Below are positions 37,301-49,300 of a stretch of DNA of 64,000 nucleotides, piece after piece. Numbering within the stretch: position 1 is the stretch's first letter; every line of letters starts with the position of its first letter. The notes under the pieces were generated by a model. It saw only the letters and a program-made list of their open reading frames with translations, searched no databases and was not told the origin of the DNA. The position numbers were made by a program, and so were the translations under genes. Source of the stretch: Mauremys mutica (taxonomy: Eukaryota > Chordata > Testudines > Geoemydidae); assembly GCF_020497125.1 (NCBI RefSeq), contig NC_059080.1, forward strand, positions 45,387,563-45,451,562, given 5' to 3'.

Positions 37301-40300
37301 CGAGGGCTGGGACAGGAAGACCTGCCCTGTCTAACCTGCGCAGCCTGTGCTGGGGAAGGGGGGGGTTGTAGTCCTGGGGCGGTGCCAGGGTCTGAAGTTG
37401 GGCACTGCAGGGGCTGTGTTGAGGCAGACCTGCCATGCCTTGGTCTCCTGCAGAGCAGTGAGAGCAGGACTCAGACACAGGACTAGACCTGCTGCGTGAT
37501 GTGCAGGTCGGCATTGCCCTTGGTGGGTGCAGCAGACAGTGGCAGCAGCCCTGACAGCCCCCTGGGGGAGCAGGAGCACCCCGTGGAGCCGATCCCTGGC
37601 TAGGACTCAAGGCACCTTCTGGCTTCTCCAGCGTTTGCCAGAATCCCAGCTGCGCTGGTGCAGCGCGTCAGGAGGGCCAATACGGTAACACTCGAAGGAT
37701 GGTGGGTGCCCACGTGCCATGGTGATGGGCACAGAGGCAGTGCCTAGCAGTGTAGAATGATGCTGTAAGATGGTGTGTTGCCAGCCAGGCTGCCAGGAGC
37801 CACGTGGGGCTGGGCCCAGGGACGAAGAGTTGGAGGGTCACTGCTGTGTTCTGCATGGCCTTTCTCCCAGGGGGTGGGGAAGGCAATACAAGGTTGTGAT
37901 CCTGGCGCTTCGGGCCAGGTGGGCCTAGCCTGCTGGCCTCCCAAACAGCCCTAGTGCAGGGTTACTCACTCTGGCAGAGCGAGTTTGGGCGCTGCTAGCA
38001 GCCGGAGTCGGATCAGATCCATAGCTCAGGAATCCCAGCGGCCAGACCCGGGGAGCTGCCGTCCTGGGGTGGGAGTGCCATGCGGGGCTGGGCTGCCATC
38101 GCCAAGCTGCCAGGCTCTTTGGAGCATGCCCATCTAGCTAAGTATTGTGCTGGCCTCATGAGTGGGCACAAAGCCACCCCCACGCACACTGGTGTTAGGC
38201 AGGGGGCTCCATGGCAGCCAGGATGGGTACCCCAGTGTGAGTGAGGGGGCCTAAGGGCCTGGTCTGCCCTGGGGAATGGGGCACGTTGGCTCAGACTGAC
38301 TTCCCCGGGGCAGGAGCCCTGGGCTTTGCTCTGAGGCGGCTTGTTTTTTTCTGTTTGTGCTGCAGTCATTGCATACGTGTTCTCCCCGCCTGGTCTCTAT
38401 TAACCCTGGTTCCCGAGGGCTGGGTGGGGTCAGGCGCTGGCAGCCAGGTCCCCCAAGGGCTGTGTGTGGCAGAGTGAGCTGGTTGGGAGCTTGGGGCTTA
38501 TGGTGGGGGCAGAGCAGGAGGGAAGTAACGTGAGCATCCACAGCAGGCTGGGGGCTAGCAGCTCCATGTGGGCCGGGACCCCCATCCACTTTAGGCCACA
38601 AGCCAGCTCTGGACAGGCTCCCTGGGGTGTGTTGCTGATGGCTGTGGGAGTTCCTACAGCTTCCTCCTCAGCCACTGTTCCTGGCCACAGTTTGAGGGGG
38701 GCACTGGGCCTTGGTTCTGATCCAGCACAAAAATCCCCATCCCCTAGAAAGCTGGGTTGAGACCCAAGACCCCCATCGCACCAGCAATCCTCTCTTGAGG
38801 CTCATAGCAGGGTGATTTTCCTTAGTGAATGTCACCAGCTAGGCTGTCCTAAGGTGGCCCATCACCATGGCATCTGGCTCCAGAACAGATGGCTGGTATA
38901 GGCTGTCCCAGGTAGAGATGGAAGCTTTCTGGCTGTGGCCCCTTCTAGCTCAGTCTCCCTCTGGGCACCTGCACAGGGGAGGCCAGAGATGGTCTTGGTG
39001 GGGTGGGCTGTGCCCCTTTAGGAGCTGGGTTGTGAGCCTCGGGCCTCGCCCGGCAGCTGTGTTGTGGCTCCAGGCAGGATGCTGAGGCTCGGCAGCGGCA
39101 CCCTCCTGAGCTGGCTGGGGTTAATAGCAGACAGCCTGGGAGCTGGTGCTGGGCTGCCATGCCCTGGGGCACGGGTGGGAAGGGGATCTGCTGAGTGACA
39201 CTCAGTGGAGCCGCATGCTCCTGGCTGGCCATGCTCCCAGAGGAGCACTCAAGAATGGCCTGTCCTGTCAGAGCCAGAGGAGGGGTTCCCCCAAATGGCA
39301 GTCTAGTGCCCCATCAGCCAGAGGGAGCCAGCTGCTGCCCCTCCCCCCTGCTTGCTGTGCCCTTTAACCTCTTGTGTGCCAGGTTCAGTGATAGGTTCAA
39401 GCCAAATATGACTGGGATTGAGGGAAAACCTAGGGCTGGGGAGGAGGAAACCGGACTCCTTTGCCAGAGGGGGGTGCTGTGGGCGGGGAGGGTGTCCAGC
39501 CTAGCCAGTCCATTTAGCTGTGTCTTGGTCTTCTGCTGGCTGTGCAAGGACACATTTCCCCAGTGATACGCTGGCGCCTTTCTTCAGACTAGAATGGGCC
39601 TGTTGTGCAGCATGCTAGGAAGGGGTGGGTGTGTGCGCGGACGGTGTGACGTGATGTACCAGGTGTGAGAGATGCACCATTTTGGGCTGGATTCCAGACA
39701 CGTTCTGTGGACCTGGCTCTCCTGGGTTTCTTTGTTTGAGGGCTGGGTGCTTCTAGCAGCTCCGTGGTGGGGCCTGGCTGGAAGGCTGGCTCAGAGCTTC
39801 TGCAGCCGGGGGTCCCTGTCCCCTCCAGCTACCCTTGGGCTGTTGCCTGCCTGCTGCTCAGCTAGGCCCTAGCCTCAGCTGGACGAGACACCTGCTGCCA
39901 GACAGCCGGTCTCCATGTGCTGTGTCATGGCGGCATGGGTTGGGGGTCCTGCTGCTGCCTCCACCCCAGGAAATTGTCTTCCCCCATCCCCAGCTTGGAT
40001 TGGCAAGCAGGTGGGGAGTCAGGGAGAGGAGCTGAATGTCATCGCCGGGATGGGGGAGGAAGAGGAATGTGTTGGGGGGGTGGATTTTGTTGGCGATGGA
40101 TGGGTAGGGTTGCCAACTTTCTATTTGTAGAAAACCGAACACCCTTGCCCTTCCCTGAGGCCCTTTCCCCACCCCTTCTCTGAGGCCCCCTCCATCCCCC
40201 CCCATTGTTCACTCACTCATTTTCACCAGGCTGGGGAAGAGGTGTGGGAGTGGGTGAGGGCTCTGGCTGGGGCCAGGGATGAGGGGGTTGGGGTGCAGGA

Positions 40301-43300
40301 GGGGTCTCTGGGCTGTGGCCGTGGGGTTTGGAGTGGGAGAGGGGGCTCCAGGCTGGGGCAGGGGGTTGGGGCAATGAGAGGGTGTGACTCTGGCTGGGAG
40401 TGTGGGCTCTGAGCTGGGGCCGAGGGGGTTGGAGTGCGGGAGAGGACTCCAGGCTCGAGTTTGGATGCAGGAAGGGGCTCCGGGCAAGGGCAGGGGGTTG
40501 GGGTGTGGGAGGGTGTGAGGGGCGTGGGCTCTGGGTGGCGCTGCTAGTCTCAGGCAGCTCCCAGAAAGTGGCCAGCATCTCCCTCTGGCTCCTAGGCAGA
40601 GGCACAGCCAGGCAGCAACATGCGCTGCCCCGCCTGCAGGCGCCACCCCTGCAGTTCCTGGCCAATGGGAACTGCAGAGCCAGCGCTCAGGGCAGGGGCA
40701 GCGCATGGACCTCCGTGGCCATCCCTATGCCTAGGAGCCAGAGGGAGATGCTGGCCACTTCCCAGGAGCTGCGCGGAGCCGGGCAGGCACCTTGCTTGCC
40801 CCGCTGCAGGTGGCCAAACAGACTTTTAATGGATTGGTCAGCAGTGCTGGGAGGCCTTCATGCCCTGACTCCCACAGTGACTTTCCAGCCCCCACAATAT
40901 ATGCACCACCCTGCTCCCTACCTTACAGGGTCCTTGTGGGACATCTCTATGGGCATGGTGTGTTCCAAGCTCTGGACTTGTGGCCCCAGCACCACCACCG
41001 TTTGGTGCACCCCCAATCCCATGAGACCTCTGTCTCGCAGTCGCTGGGCCTGGGGCTCCCCTCAAAGGCAGACGGGATGCCGGGGGCGGGGAGGTGTGGT
41101 GAGGGCTGGACAGCCAGATGTGTTGAAACAGGTTCCCTGCGTCACTGGCCAGGGTGCTGGGGCATTCCCAGAAAGCAAGGGCCTGGCTGCCCCACACCCC
41201 TCTGTGCGCGGGCACGTGTGAGCACAGTGCCCGGCCCATCTGACCATCCGGCTGTCTTGGATCTGTGCCTAGGTTGAAGATGGGGGTAAGGCGGCCCTGT
41301 CCCGCAAGATGCGGCCTGGGGACGAGCTGGTGAACATCAATGGCACCCCACTGTACGGCTCCCGGCAGGAGGCGCTCGTCCTCATCAAAGGCTCCTACCG
41401 CACGCTGAAGATGATTGTCAGGAGGTAGGAGAGTGAGGCCCTGGCTGGGCTGTCCTCGCCTGGAGAGCGGGTGAATTGTCCTAGAGTCAGCCCCACTGGG
41501 GGTCTCCAGGCACTGGGGAGGGCGCCACCCTATGGGCAGAGGGGAGAGCTGCAGGAGAATCCTGTTGGCAGCAGTGTGAGGAGGGGTCTCCCCCGCTCCA
41601 GAGGTGCTGGGGGGCAGCGAGGGGCTGAGGTGACTGGGCCACGGGTTGGCATGTCTGGGTGCTGCCAGGCCCTGTCTGGCCCAGTCAAGGGAGAGAACAG
41701 AGCAGAGGGGTTTCCCCAGCAGCCTCAGACCCCTGGCACTCGCTACCCAGAGTTAGGGCTAGAGGCTGCATCTGGGGCTGGCTGGGAGCTTATGACCGGT
41801 GGGGCTGCCTGGCTCGCTGCCTTTCTGTGCGGGGGAGGGGGGGGGCATGGGACCCTGTCTCCCTTCTCTGCTGGCCCCTGCCAGGCCGCCTCACCCAGGG
41901 GTTGGGGAGGAGACGCTCTGAGCGGGGCTGTCCCAGCAGGTGAGGGCAGAGGGTTGAGGGCAGCTGTGGGGTGTGTGTGTGTGTGTGTGTGTGTGTTGGG
42001 CTTTCCCCATTCACAGAGGGGCAATGAGATGGGGGACCCCTCCCCTGGGCGTGGAGCCTCCTGGCCCCAGTTTGGTTCTACTGGGCTCCCCACAGCAGGC
42101 CCAGGCTCCCCTGCTAGCTGGGGGCAGCTCAGGGACCCTCCACAGCCCTTCCCCCCGCCCCCAGCCTGTGTCTTTGGAGGCACCTGACCCCCAAACCCAG
42201 AGAGGGGGAGCAGTGGGGGTTGGACCACCCCTTCCTCCAGCAGTCAGGTGTGTCTGGCTCCTCTCTGCCCTGAGAGCCCCAGGGCTAATCCCCAGCACCA
42301 CCTTATATCCCGACCCCCGGCGCCCTGCCCTGTTTATCTCCCAACTATTTGGGGTGGGTGAGTCTAGCTGTGGGGGGTCTTACTGTCTTGGGCAAGGGTC
42401 CGGGGAGCTGGGCAGAGCTGACAGCAGACCCCCTGCCTGGCCCCCGGGGCGCTGGAAGCAGTGTGAGGACATGGGCAGGAGGCCTGGCTGGAGCCAGGGA
42501 CCTTTGCCCCCTTGGGCCTCCTGATGCCCCTGCTGGGAGGGAGGCAGCCTTGGCTGAGCTCCAGCAGCAAGCTCTGGTGCATGGGGGCACAGCTGGGTCT
42601 CTGCCAGGGCAGCCCCCACAGCTCCCTGCCGGGACACAGTGGGCTCTGGGCTGTGCAGCCCCAGGGAGCCCTAAAGCCTTTTTACTGTGATGCCAGATAC
42701 CCAGATGATGGGCCCTGGAAGAGGCTGGGCTGGGTGTGGATTCCTGTGTGCCGGAGACCCAGGAAAGGCCCCTGTTCCTGGCTGTAGGGGGCCCTGGCTC
42801 AGTAGGGAACCCGCCCTCCTCCCACCCGCTCCAGGCGGGGACTTGTGGGGACGTGGGCCCTGCTGTCCTGTGGTGCTCCTGGCCTGAGCTGCTGCTGCCC
42901 TCTGGTGGCTGGAATGTGTCTGTTTTCTGCTGGTGAGAAGTGCCTGGACTCAGGGCATGGGGCGGGGAGACAGCACCAGGGCCACCCAGAGGATTTAGGG
43001 GGCCTGGGGAAAAGCAGTTTTGGGGGCCCCTTCCATAAAGTAAAGTTGCAGTACTATAGACTACTATATTCTTGTGGGGGCCCCTGTGAGGCCTGGGGCA
43101 AATTGCCCCACTTGCCCCCCCACCCCCCCCGGGCAGCCCTGGACAGCACAGCCTGTTGGCCCCAGAGCCCTGGCGGTGTCTGGGATGGCTCCATGCTGAG
43201 CCCCAGACCCTCTCCAGGGGGGTTATGCCCTGGCACTCCCAGGAGGGGCTGTCTTCCCTGGGGCTGGCACCGAATCTCTGGCCCAATAGCCACCTCCATC

Positions 43301-46300
43301 CAGAGCCTTTCCTGTGCATTGCGGCAGCCAGGCTACTTGCTTGGGGAGAGGAGCCCCTGGACTTGGGGCAGCCCATTGGCTTCTCCTGCCAGGGCCAGGA
43401 CAGCTTGGATCCCCATTCCCCAGCACTCAAACGCAGGCAGGGAGGTGGCTGCAGAGATGTGACACTGGCTGGGAGGGGATGCCCCAGGGGACCCAAGCTC
43501 TCTGAGCACGGTGCCCCCCTCCAGAAGGTCTCCCCGATGAGCCCAGATCAGCCCGCAGAACTTGGCGCTCGCTGCAGCTGTGGGGCCACTTGGTGCCAGC
43601 GACATGGGCCGGGGGCTGTGCCCCGGAGTATCACATGGGGCCAGGAGATTGGGGGAGGATGAAATGACCCTGGCCCCAAGCTCTGAGCTGAACTGGCTTT
43701 TAAGGCTTTGGCCATGTGTTTCCTGCCCGCAGCCCCCAGCCAGGGCTCCCCTAACCCACCTGGCCCTTCCCAGAGCCGAGGTTGCAGGGCTGCCCATTCA
43801 TAGAATCATAGAAGATTAGGGTTGGAAGGGGCCTCAGGAGGTCATCTAGTCCAACCCCCTGCTCAAAGCAGGACCAATCCCCAGACAGATTTTTACCCCA
43901 GATCCCTAAATGGCCCCCTCAAGGATTGAACTCACAACCGCGGGTTTAGCAGGCCAATGCTCAAACCACTGAGCTATCCCTCCTCCCCTTGATCTCTTCC
44001 CATCTCCACCCCCCTGTGACCTCCCTCTTCGTGGGCTCTTCCCACGGCTTCCTGTGCAAGGGTGAGGGCCGGTGGTGGTGGGGGGGGGCGGCCAAGCCCA
44101 GCTGCTTAGGGCAGGGAAGCGGCTGCAGCTGTTGTGGTTTGTTTTGTTGCAATCAGCACTAGCTGTGGAGCGAGCCCCTGGACGGATCCCACAGGCTCCC
44201 TGACTCTGCCCAGCCCTGGCTGGGGTCTGCCCAGGACAGGGAGCTGGGTGCACCCCAACGTCAGGGCCTGGACGGCCTGGCTGGCCGGGAGGTGACCTGG
44301 CTTCTTCATGCTGCCACATGGGGCAGCCGTGGCCCTTTGCGAATGGCTGCGGGAGACTTGGCAAAGGCACCCCTGGGCATGCCAGCTGGAGACCCCTTCT
44401 CTAGCCCTGCGGCCCTTGGCATTGTGGGAAGCAGCTACCAGGGGGAGGAGGGGAGCACTAAGGCCAGGCATAGGCCCTGCTCTCCCCTGCAACTGGAAAC
44501 GCTCCCTGATCCCCAGGACAGCCCGCGGGTGCAGGGGTCGTCACCCTTCCTCCGGGGTGCCAATGATGCTCGGGATCTGAGTCCCTCGCGAGGGGCAGGG
44601 CAGGGCTGACTCAGTGTGCCCAATGGGGCCCTGCTGTCCCATTTCCTCCCTGTGACTGCTCATGGAGCCAGGAAGCTCTGGGATGCTCTCCAGCCCCAGC
44701 CAGCTCCCTCCCTGTTTTCTCTCCCATGTGGCAGCAAATTCCTTGCTGTCCGGAGCTTATCTCCCCTGAACATCGCTTCCTCACTCCCTTCCTGGCTGCT
44801 GCGGGCGCCTGGGAGCAGGTAGACGATTGGCTGCTGGGCCTGGGGGTGGGGCTCTCAGGGCCAGCAAAGACTCTGGGAGAGCACTGGGATCGGGGTCGGC
44901 AGCCACGGTGCTAGCAGAGGCTGCCCAGTGTGGTGCAGCCAGCAAGTGAGGGCACCATCTCTGCAGTCTGACGTGGCACCCAGGCTCGTGGCTCCACAGC
45001 ACGGGGGACTTGGGCTGTGCTTCTATGGGAGGCGTTAGGGGCAGCAGGTCGGCCACGAGGGACGCAACGCTCTAGTCTTTGGGGTCGCCCAGCCCAGATC
45101 TCTCTGGAATCCCCCATCCATGGTGAGTACGGGGCCTTAGGCTGGTGGGGCTCCACTGGCTCCTGGCACTGACAGCCCATCTCTGGGAAGCAGCCTGGTT
45201 TGCCCTGGAGGGAGCCAGGCCCAGTGGGACAATGGGAAGGATGGATGCCCTGCTCCATGGCTTGTGCCTTGTTGAAGGTGGCAACTTCTGCCAGGAGATG
45301 TGGGGCACAGCTTGGGCTCCCCAGCACCTGCAGTGCCGCTGCCCCTGCCAGAGCAGAGCATGCCATCCATTTGCCCCTCCGTCCCCAGCACTGCTCATCC
45401 TGCGGGGTTCAGACACCTCTTCTCTGGGGCCCTGCATAGCACCTGCCCCCTCTCCCACTGGAGTGTGCCTGAATCCTGACAGAACGTCTGCCTCCTGTGA
45501 CTCCCACGCTGAGCACACAGCTCTGCCAGTGCCCCTCACTCCTGACCTGCAGCCCGCTGCTGTCCCAGCCCTGGGCTCCTCTCTACACAGCTCTGCTGGT
45601 GCCCTTCAGTCCCAACCCATAGCCCCTGCTCTCCCAGGCCCCTGTCAGAGCCCAGGCCCCCTCTCCACCCCCCACCCCCCCTCTGTCCCAGTCCTGCCTC
45701 CCACAACACAGAAGCAGCTGGTCTTGCCCAGTCGTGGGACAGCTTTGTGATGTAGCCAAGTTCCTGAGGTTCCTAAGGCTTTTGAAGTCCATTTCACTCG
45801 ATGCCAGTTCGGGTGAAGTCAGGGTCTCCCAAAAAGTGGCACATTTCCCTGCAATGCGCCCCGTCCCTTCAGGCCTGGCAGGGGGCTTGTGGCTCCCCCA
45901 TGGCCAGCTGCTGCAGTCATCTCTGTCTCCCCTCACACTCAGGGTGCAGCCTGCAGGGCTCAGCAAGACCCCTTATGATTGTGGTGCCGCCCTCGACTGG
46001 GCATCTCAGCCTTATCCCCTGAGGGCTGCAGCTGGATGAGGGGCTGCCCTCACATATCAGACCAAAGGCAACGTATGGGGCACGCAGCTGCTTGGAGATG
46101 CTTAGACTGGGCGGCTACTCCTGGGGGAGCTAGGGGCTCGGGGACAGCACTGGGGCTCCAGGCCAGGTCCCAGCAGGGGTTGTGCTCAGTGCCAGCTAAC
46201 GGTGCTGGTGCAGGGCTCTGCAGGGACGGGTCAGGGCTGTTCGGGTCTGAGCCCCCAGCTCCTGTGCCATGGCACCATGTGGTCTGGCACAGTTTCCTGT

Positions 46301-49300
46301 GCCCATCCCTCGCTGAGCTGGGCTCCTGCTGCTGGGCTGGGCTGCCACAGAATGGCAGGCTACAGCTAAGCCCTGCAGGTATGGTGGCCCTGCTCCCCCA
46401 GAGCCAGGGCTGACCTCAGTGTGGTGCTGAGGGGCGCTGTGCTGCTGAAGCATCATCTTCCAGAGGAGCCATAAAACCTGGGTTCCTGCCCACCTGCGGT
46501 CACTAAGGTCCCGGAGCACTTTAATGCCCTGACTTGTCCGTAACCCTGGTGTCCTGGCCACATCCTGGCACTGGAGCTAGCTTCTGTTAGGACAGGCCAT
46601 GGTGCAAGGAGTCGTGTCTGAGTGGGTGTTGCTGCAACCCTTGCAGAAGGGGCTCCGAGTGCTGGGGAGCGGCCAGTGTCAGGTCGTGGAGCCAGGGGAC
46701 TGCTGGATCAGGGCACTGTGAGTTCTCAGGGGCAGGGATGGGGTGAATCCCACACCCAGACAGGGCCCCAGGCCTGACTGGGGTCTCTGCACTGCTGGTG
46801 GAGTTGGGCCCCTGTTGCGCTGGGCATTGCCCCAAGGATCTCACCATCCGAGAGGCCTAGGGGAACCGAGGATGCATTGGCTCTCACTGCATCTGACTAG
46901 TCTCCTGGGGCCACGACACCCCAACTCTCCCTCTAGAGAACTGGGATCACATGGTACAACTGAGCCTGCCCTCTGAGTTTCCTGGGAGTGATTCTGACCC
47001 CCCACATGGGATGCCTGCCCGGGGGCATGTATCTCCCCGTAGGAGCGGGCAACTGTGCAGCCCTGCTGTGCTGGCCTGGCACCAAGCCTGTGGAGCCCAT
47101 AAATCCTGGCGTTATTGCCGCGCTATCAGCGTGCAGTCCCTGACCCCCACACAACAGCTTCCTCTGCACTTGTCGCTGGGGCACTGCCTGCATATCGGGG
47201 ACTCCAGGATTGGGGTCCCAAATCCCTCGCCCCTGAGAGCAGGAGGATGGCTCTGCAGAGCCCACTTCTTCCCTGAGGGGCCAGGCTGCCCCTGGCGTGA
47301 AGCCATTCTCCCCCCCGGCTGCTCTCTCCAGCAGCACTGCGCAGCCCTGTGCTGGGAACCTGGCTGGTTCCACTCCCAGCCCTGTCCCTCTGGTGTCTGT
47401 TTCCCCTCACTCTGGTTCATTGCAGTCGCACCCTGCTGGACCCTGGTTTCTGTTCAGTCCAGCCTGGGCCGTGGGGCTTGTGCTGAGCCAGGGTGTGACG
47501 CTGCCGTGTAGGGCTCTGAGCCAATTCAGCCAGTGCATAGTTCATGCTGACTCCGCTGCCGCCTGCCAACCTGACTCCTTCCCTCCATGCTACTTCATTC
47601 CCCAGCTGCTGGGACACTCAAGCTAGGGCAGCGGTAACGTGCCATCACAGGGAATCCCTTGGCCTGGCTCTGGGAGCCTGGGGTCGAGTCCCATCATTGG
47701 CCTGTGAGTGCGATGCAGGACCCTGTACGGGTGGTGGGGAGCCTGTGTGTGCAGCCAGGCCCAGCTAAAATGCCCGTTTGCTCTGTGGGGGCAGGGTGCT
47801 GCCAGTCTGGGTGCTCTTGGGGGTGACAGTTTGGCTACCTACCCTGGTAGCCCAGGGGCAGTCAGAGGGCTCCCAGTCTCTCCATGGGATCGTCCAAGGC
47901 TGTGAATTACTGGGGGTGGGGGGAGGGAGGGCTTGCCTGAGTTCTGCCCCACTCCATCCAGACGGAGCCAGCAGCAGAGCCAGGCCTGGGCTAGTGCTAT
48001 GGGGCTGGGATCTTTATTTAGGGCCCTGCCCTGGCTTCCTGGCATGAGCCAAACTTTCCAAGTTGTCCTACGTAGGATGCCCATAGAGGGTGGGGGTGGG
48101 GCTGCCTGGCTAATCCCCAGCACTCAGCCAGTGTGAGTCAGGCCCCCAGAAATCTATAGACTGGCTTAAAACTCAGGCGTTAGACCTGAAGCTGGTTCCT
48201 CCATCTCCTGGTGTTTGAGCCCGGTGGGGCCCCTTAACCAGCTCTTCTCCCCAGCCACCAGGGCTAGAAACCTGCTTTTTAAAAATCCCACACTGATGGC
48301 CGAGCATAATCCCATGACTCTGGGAGCTGGGGCTTGAGGATAGCCCAGGCTTTGGGGTACTGTGCTGGAAAGGGAGGGTGCAGTGCATGGGGAGGGTGGG
48401 GACTGAAATCCTCATCAGCCAAAGTGTGTGGGTGTGAGCATTTAGCCCCATAGCGCTGGACCCTCCTCTGCCTATTGGAATGTCATGGGGGGAAGGGGTC
48501 CCCGCATTGCTTCAGTCGGTGGGGGGGCGGATCCCTGCTCCCTGCCCCCGCTGGCAGAGAGGCAGGAGTGGGGAGTGCCGTGAGGGGCAGCCCAGAGAAA
48601 GGGCTTCCATGCCCTCTGTGGCTTCATCCTCCTGGTGGAAGGCAGCTGCTCCCCACCCCTGAGTGTCAGCAGCTCCCAGCCCTTCGCTCAGAGGAGCGTG
48701 AGATGCCATTCTCTGGGCTGGGCAGGCATGGCCGTGGGGGAGATGGCCCCCAAAGACCCCAGTGAGCTAATGGGGAACTCCTCCGGGATGTCCCCTCTGT
48801 CCTGCTAAGGAAGCCTCCCTGCGGGGGATGGGACGGGAAGCTCTCCAGGAAGTGAGCTCAGCCCAGTGCCTCAGCCTGGTTTCCTCTCCATTCTCGGCTC
48901 TGTGCTGCTCTTGGCAGGAGGAACGTGCCCGTCATCAGGCCCCACTCTTGGCACCTGGCCAAGCTCTCCGAGGTCCGGACCGAGGCTGCCACCATGCACT
49001 GTCCCTCTGATGCCTTCAGCTTGTCCTGGCACTCAGGATGTGACTCCAGGTGAGTCCCACAGCAGCTGGGGTGTAGCTCTGCCTGGACTCGCTGCCCTGG
49101 GGCACCCGAGAGCCTGGGCAGGTGCCTGGCTCTAAAATGCCCCCTTCCTGGAGCAACCCAGCCCCGATCTAGTTGCTCCCCAACCTTGGAACCCCTGCAT
49201 TGGGCCGCCTCTGGGCCTCCAGTGCCGGGCCGGGGCCCAGCAATGGCCACTTGGTTGTCAGCCAGGCATTGGTGGCCCTGGGTTGACTGAGGCTGATTTT

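Larger units (their letters stand above)
12459..41272 (+). other. SHROOM4: SHROOM4 intron 1 (28.8 kb)
   Basis: The intron runs from GTAAGAG to TGCCTAG and interrupts the PDZ-coding sequence. Its first 0.8 kb is CpG island. Repeats fill parts of it (CR1 at 14029-14990, 22951-24438 and 30262-31258; hAT elements; a solo LTR). Long tracts such as 15000-17740, 19070-22100, 24780-26150, 35070-40100 and 40860-41270 are G+C-rich single-copy-looking sequence with no recognisable exon on either strand. Confidence 0.85.
41425..48917 (+). other. SHROOM4: SHROOM4 intron 2 (7.5 kb)
   Basis: Contains a (GT)n tract, a 165-bp hAT MITE, the tRNA-derived SINE and a pair of ~62-bp monomers. The remainder (43150-43790, 43990-45510, 45650-48910) is G+C-rich with no exon recognised. 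Confidence 0.85.

Noticed and set aside
40209..40706. Pro-rich minus-strand open frame of 165 codons
   Set aside because: It lies in the GGGGTTGGGGTG array of a transposon copy.
43923..43984. tRNA gene on the minus strand
   Set aside because: It has A and B boxes but no acceptor stem or proper 3' half, and runs into a CR1-like tail: a SINE.
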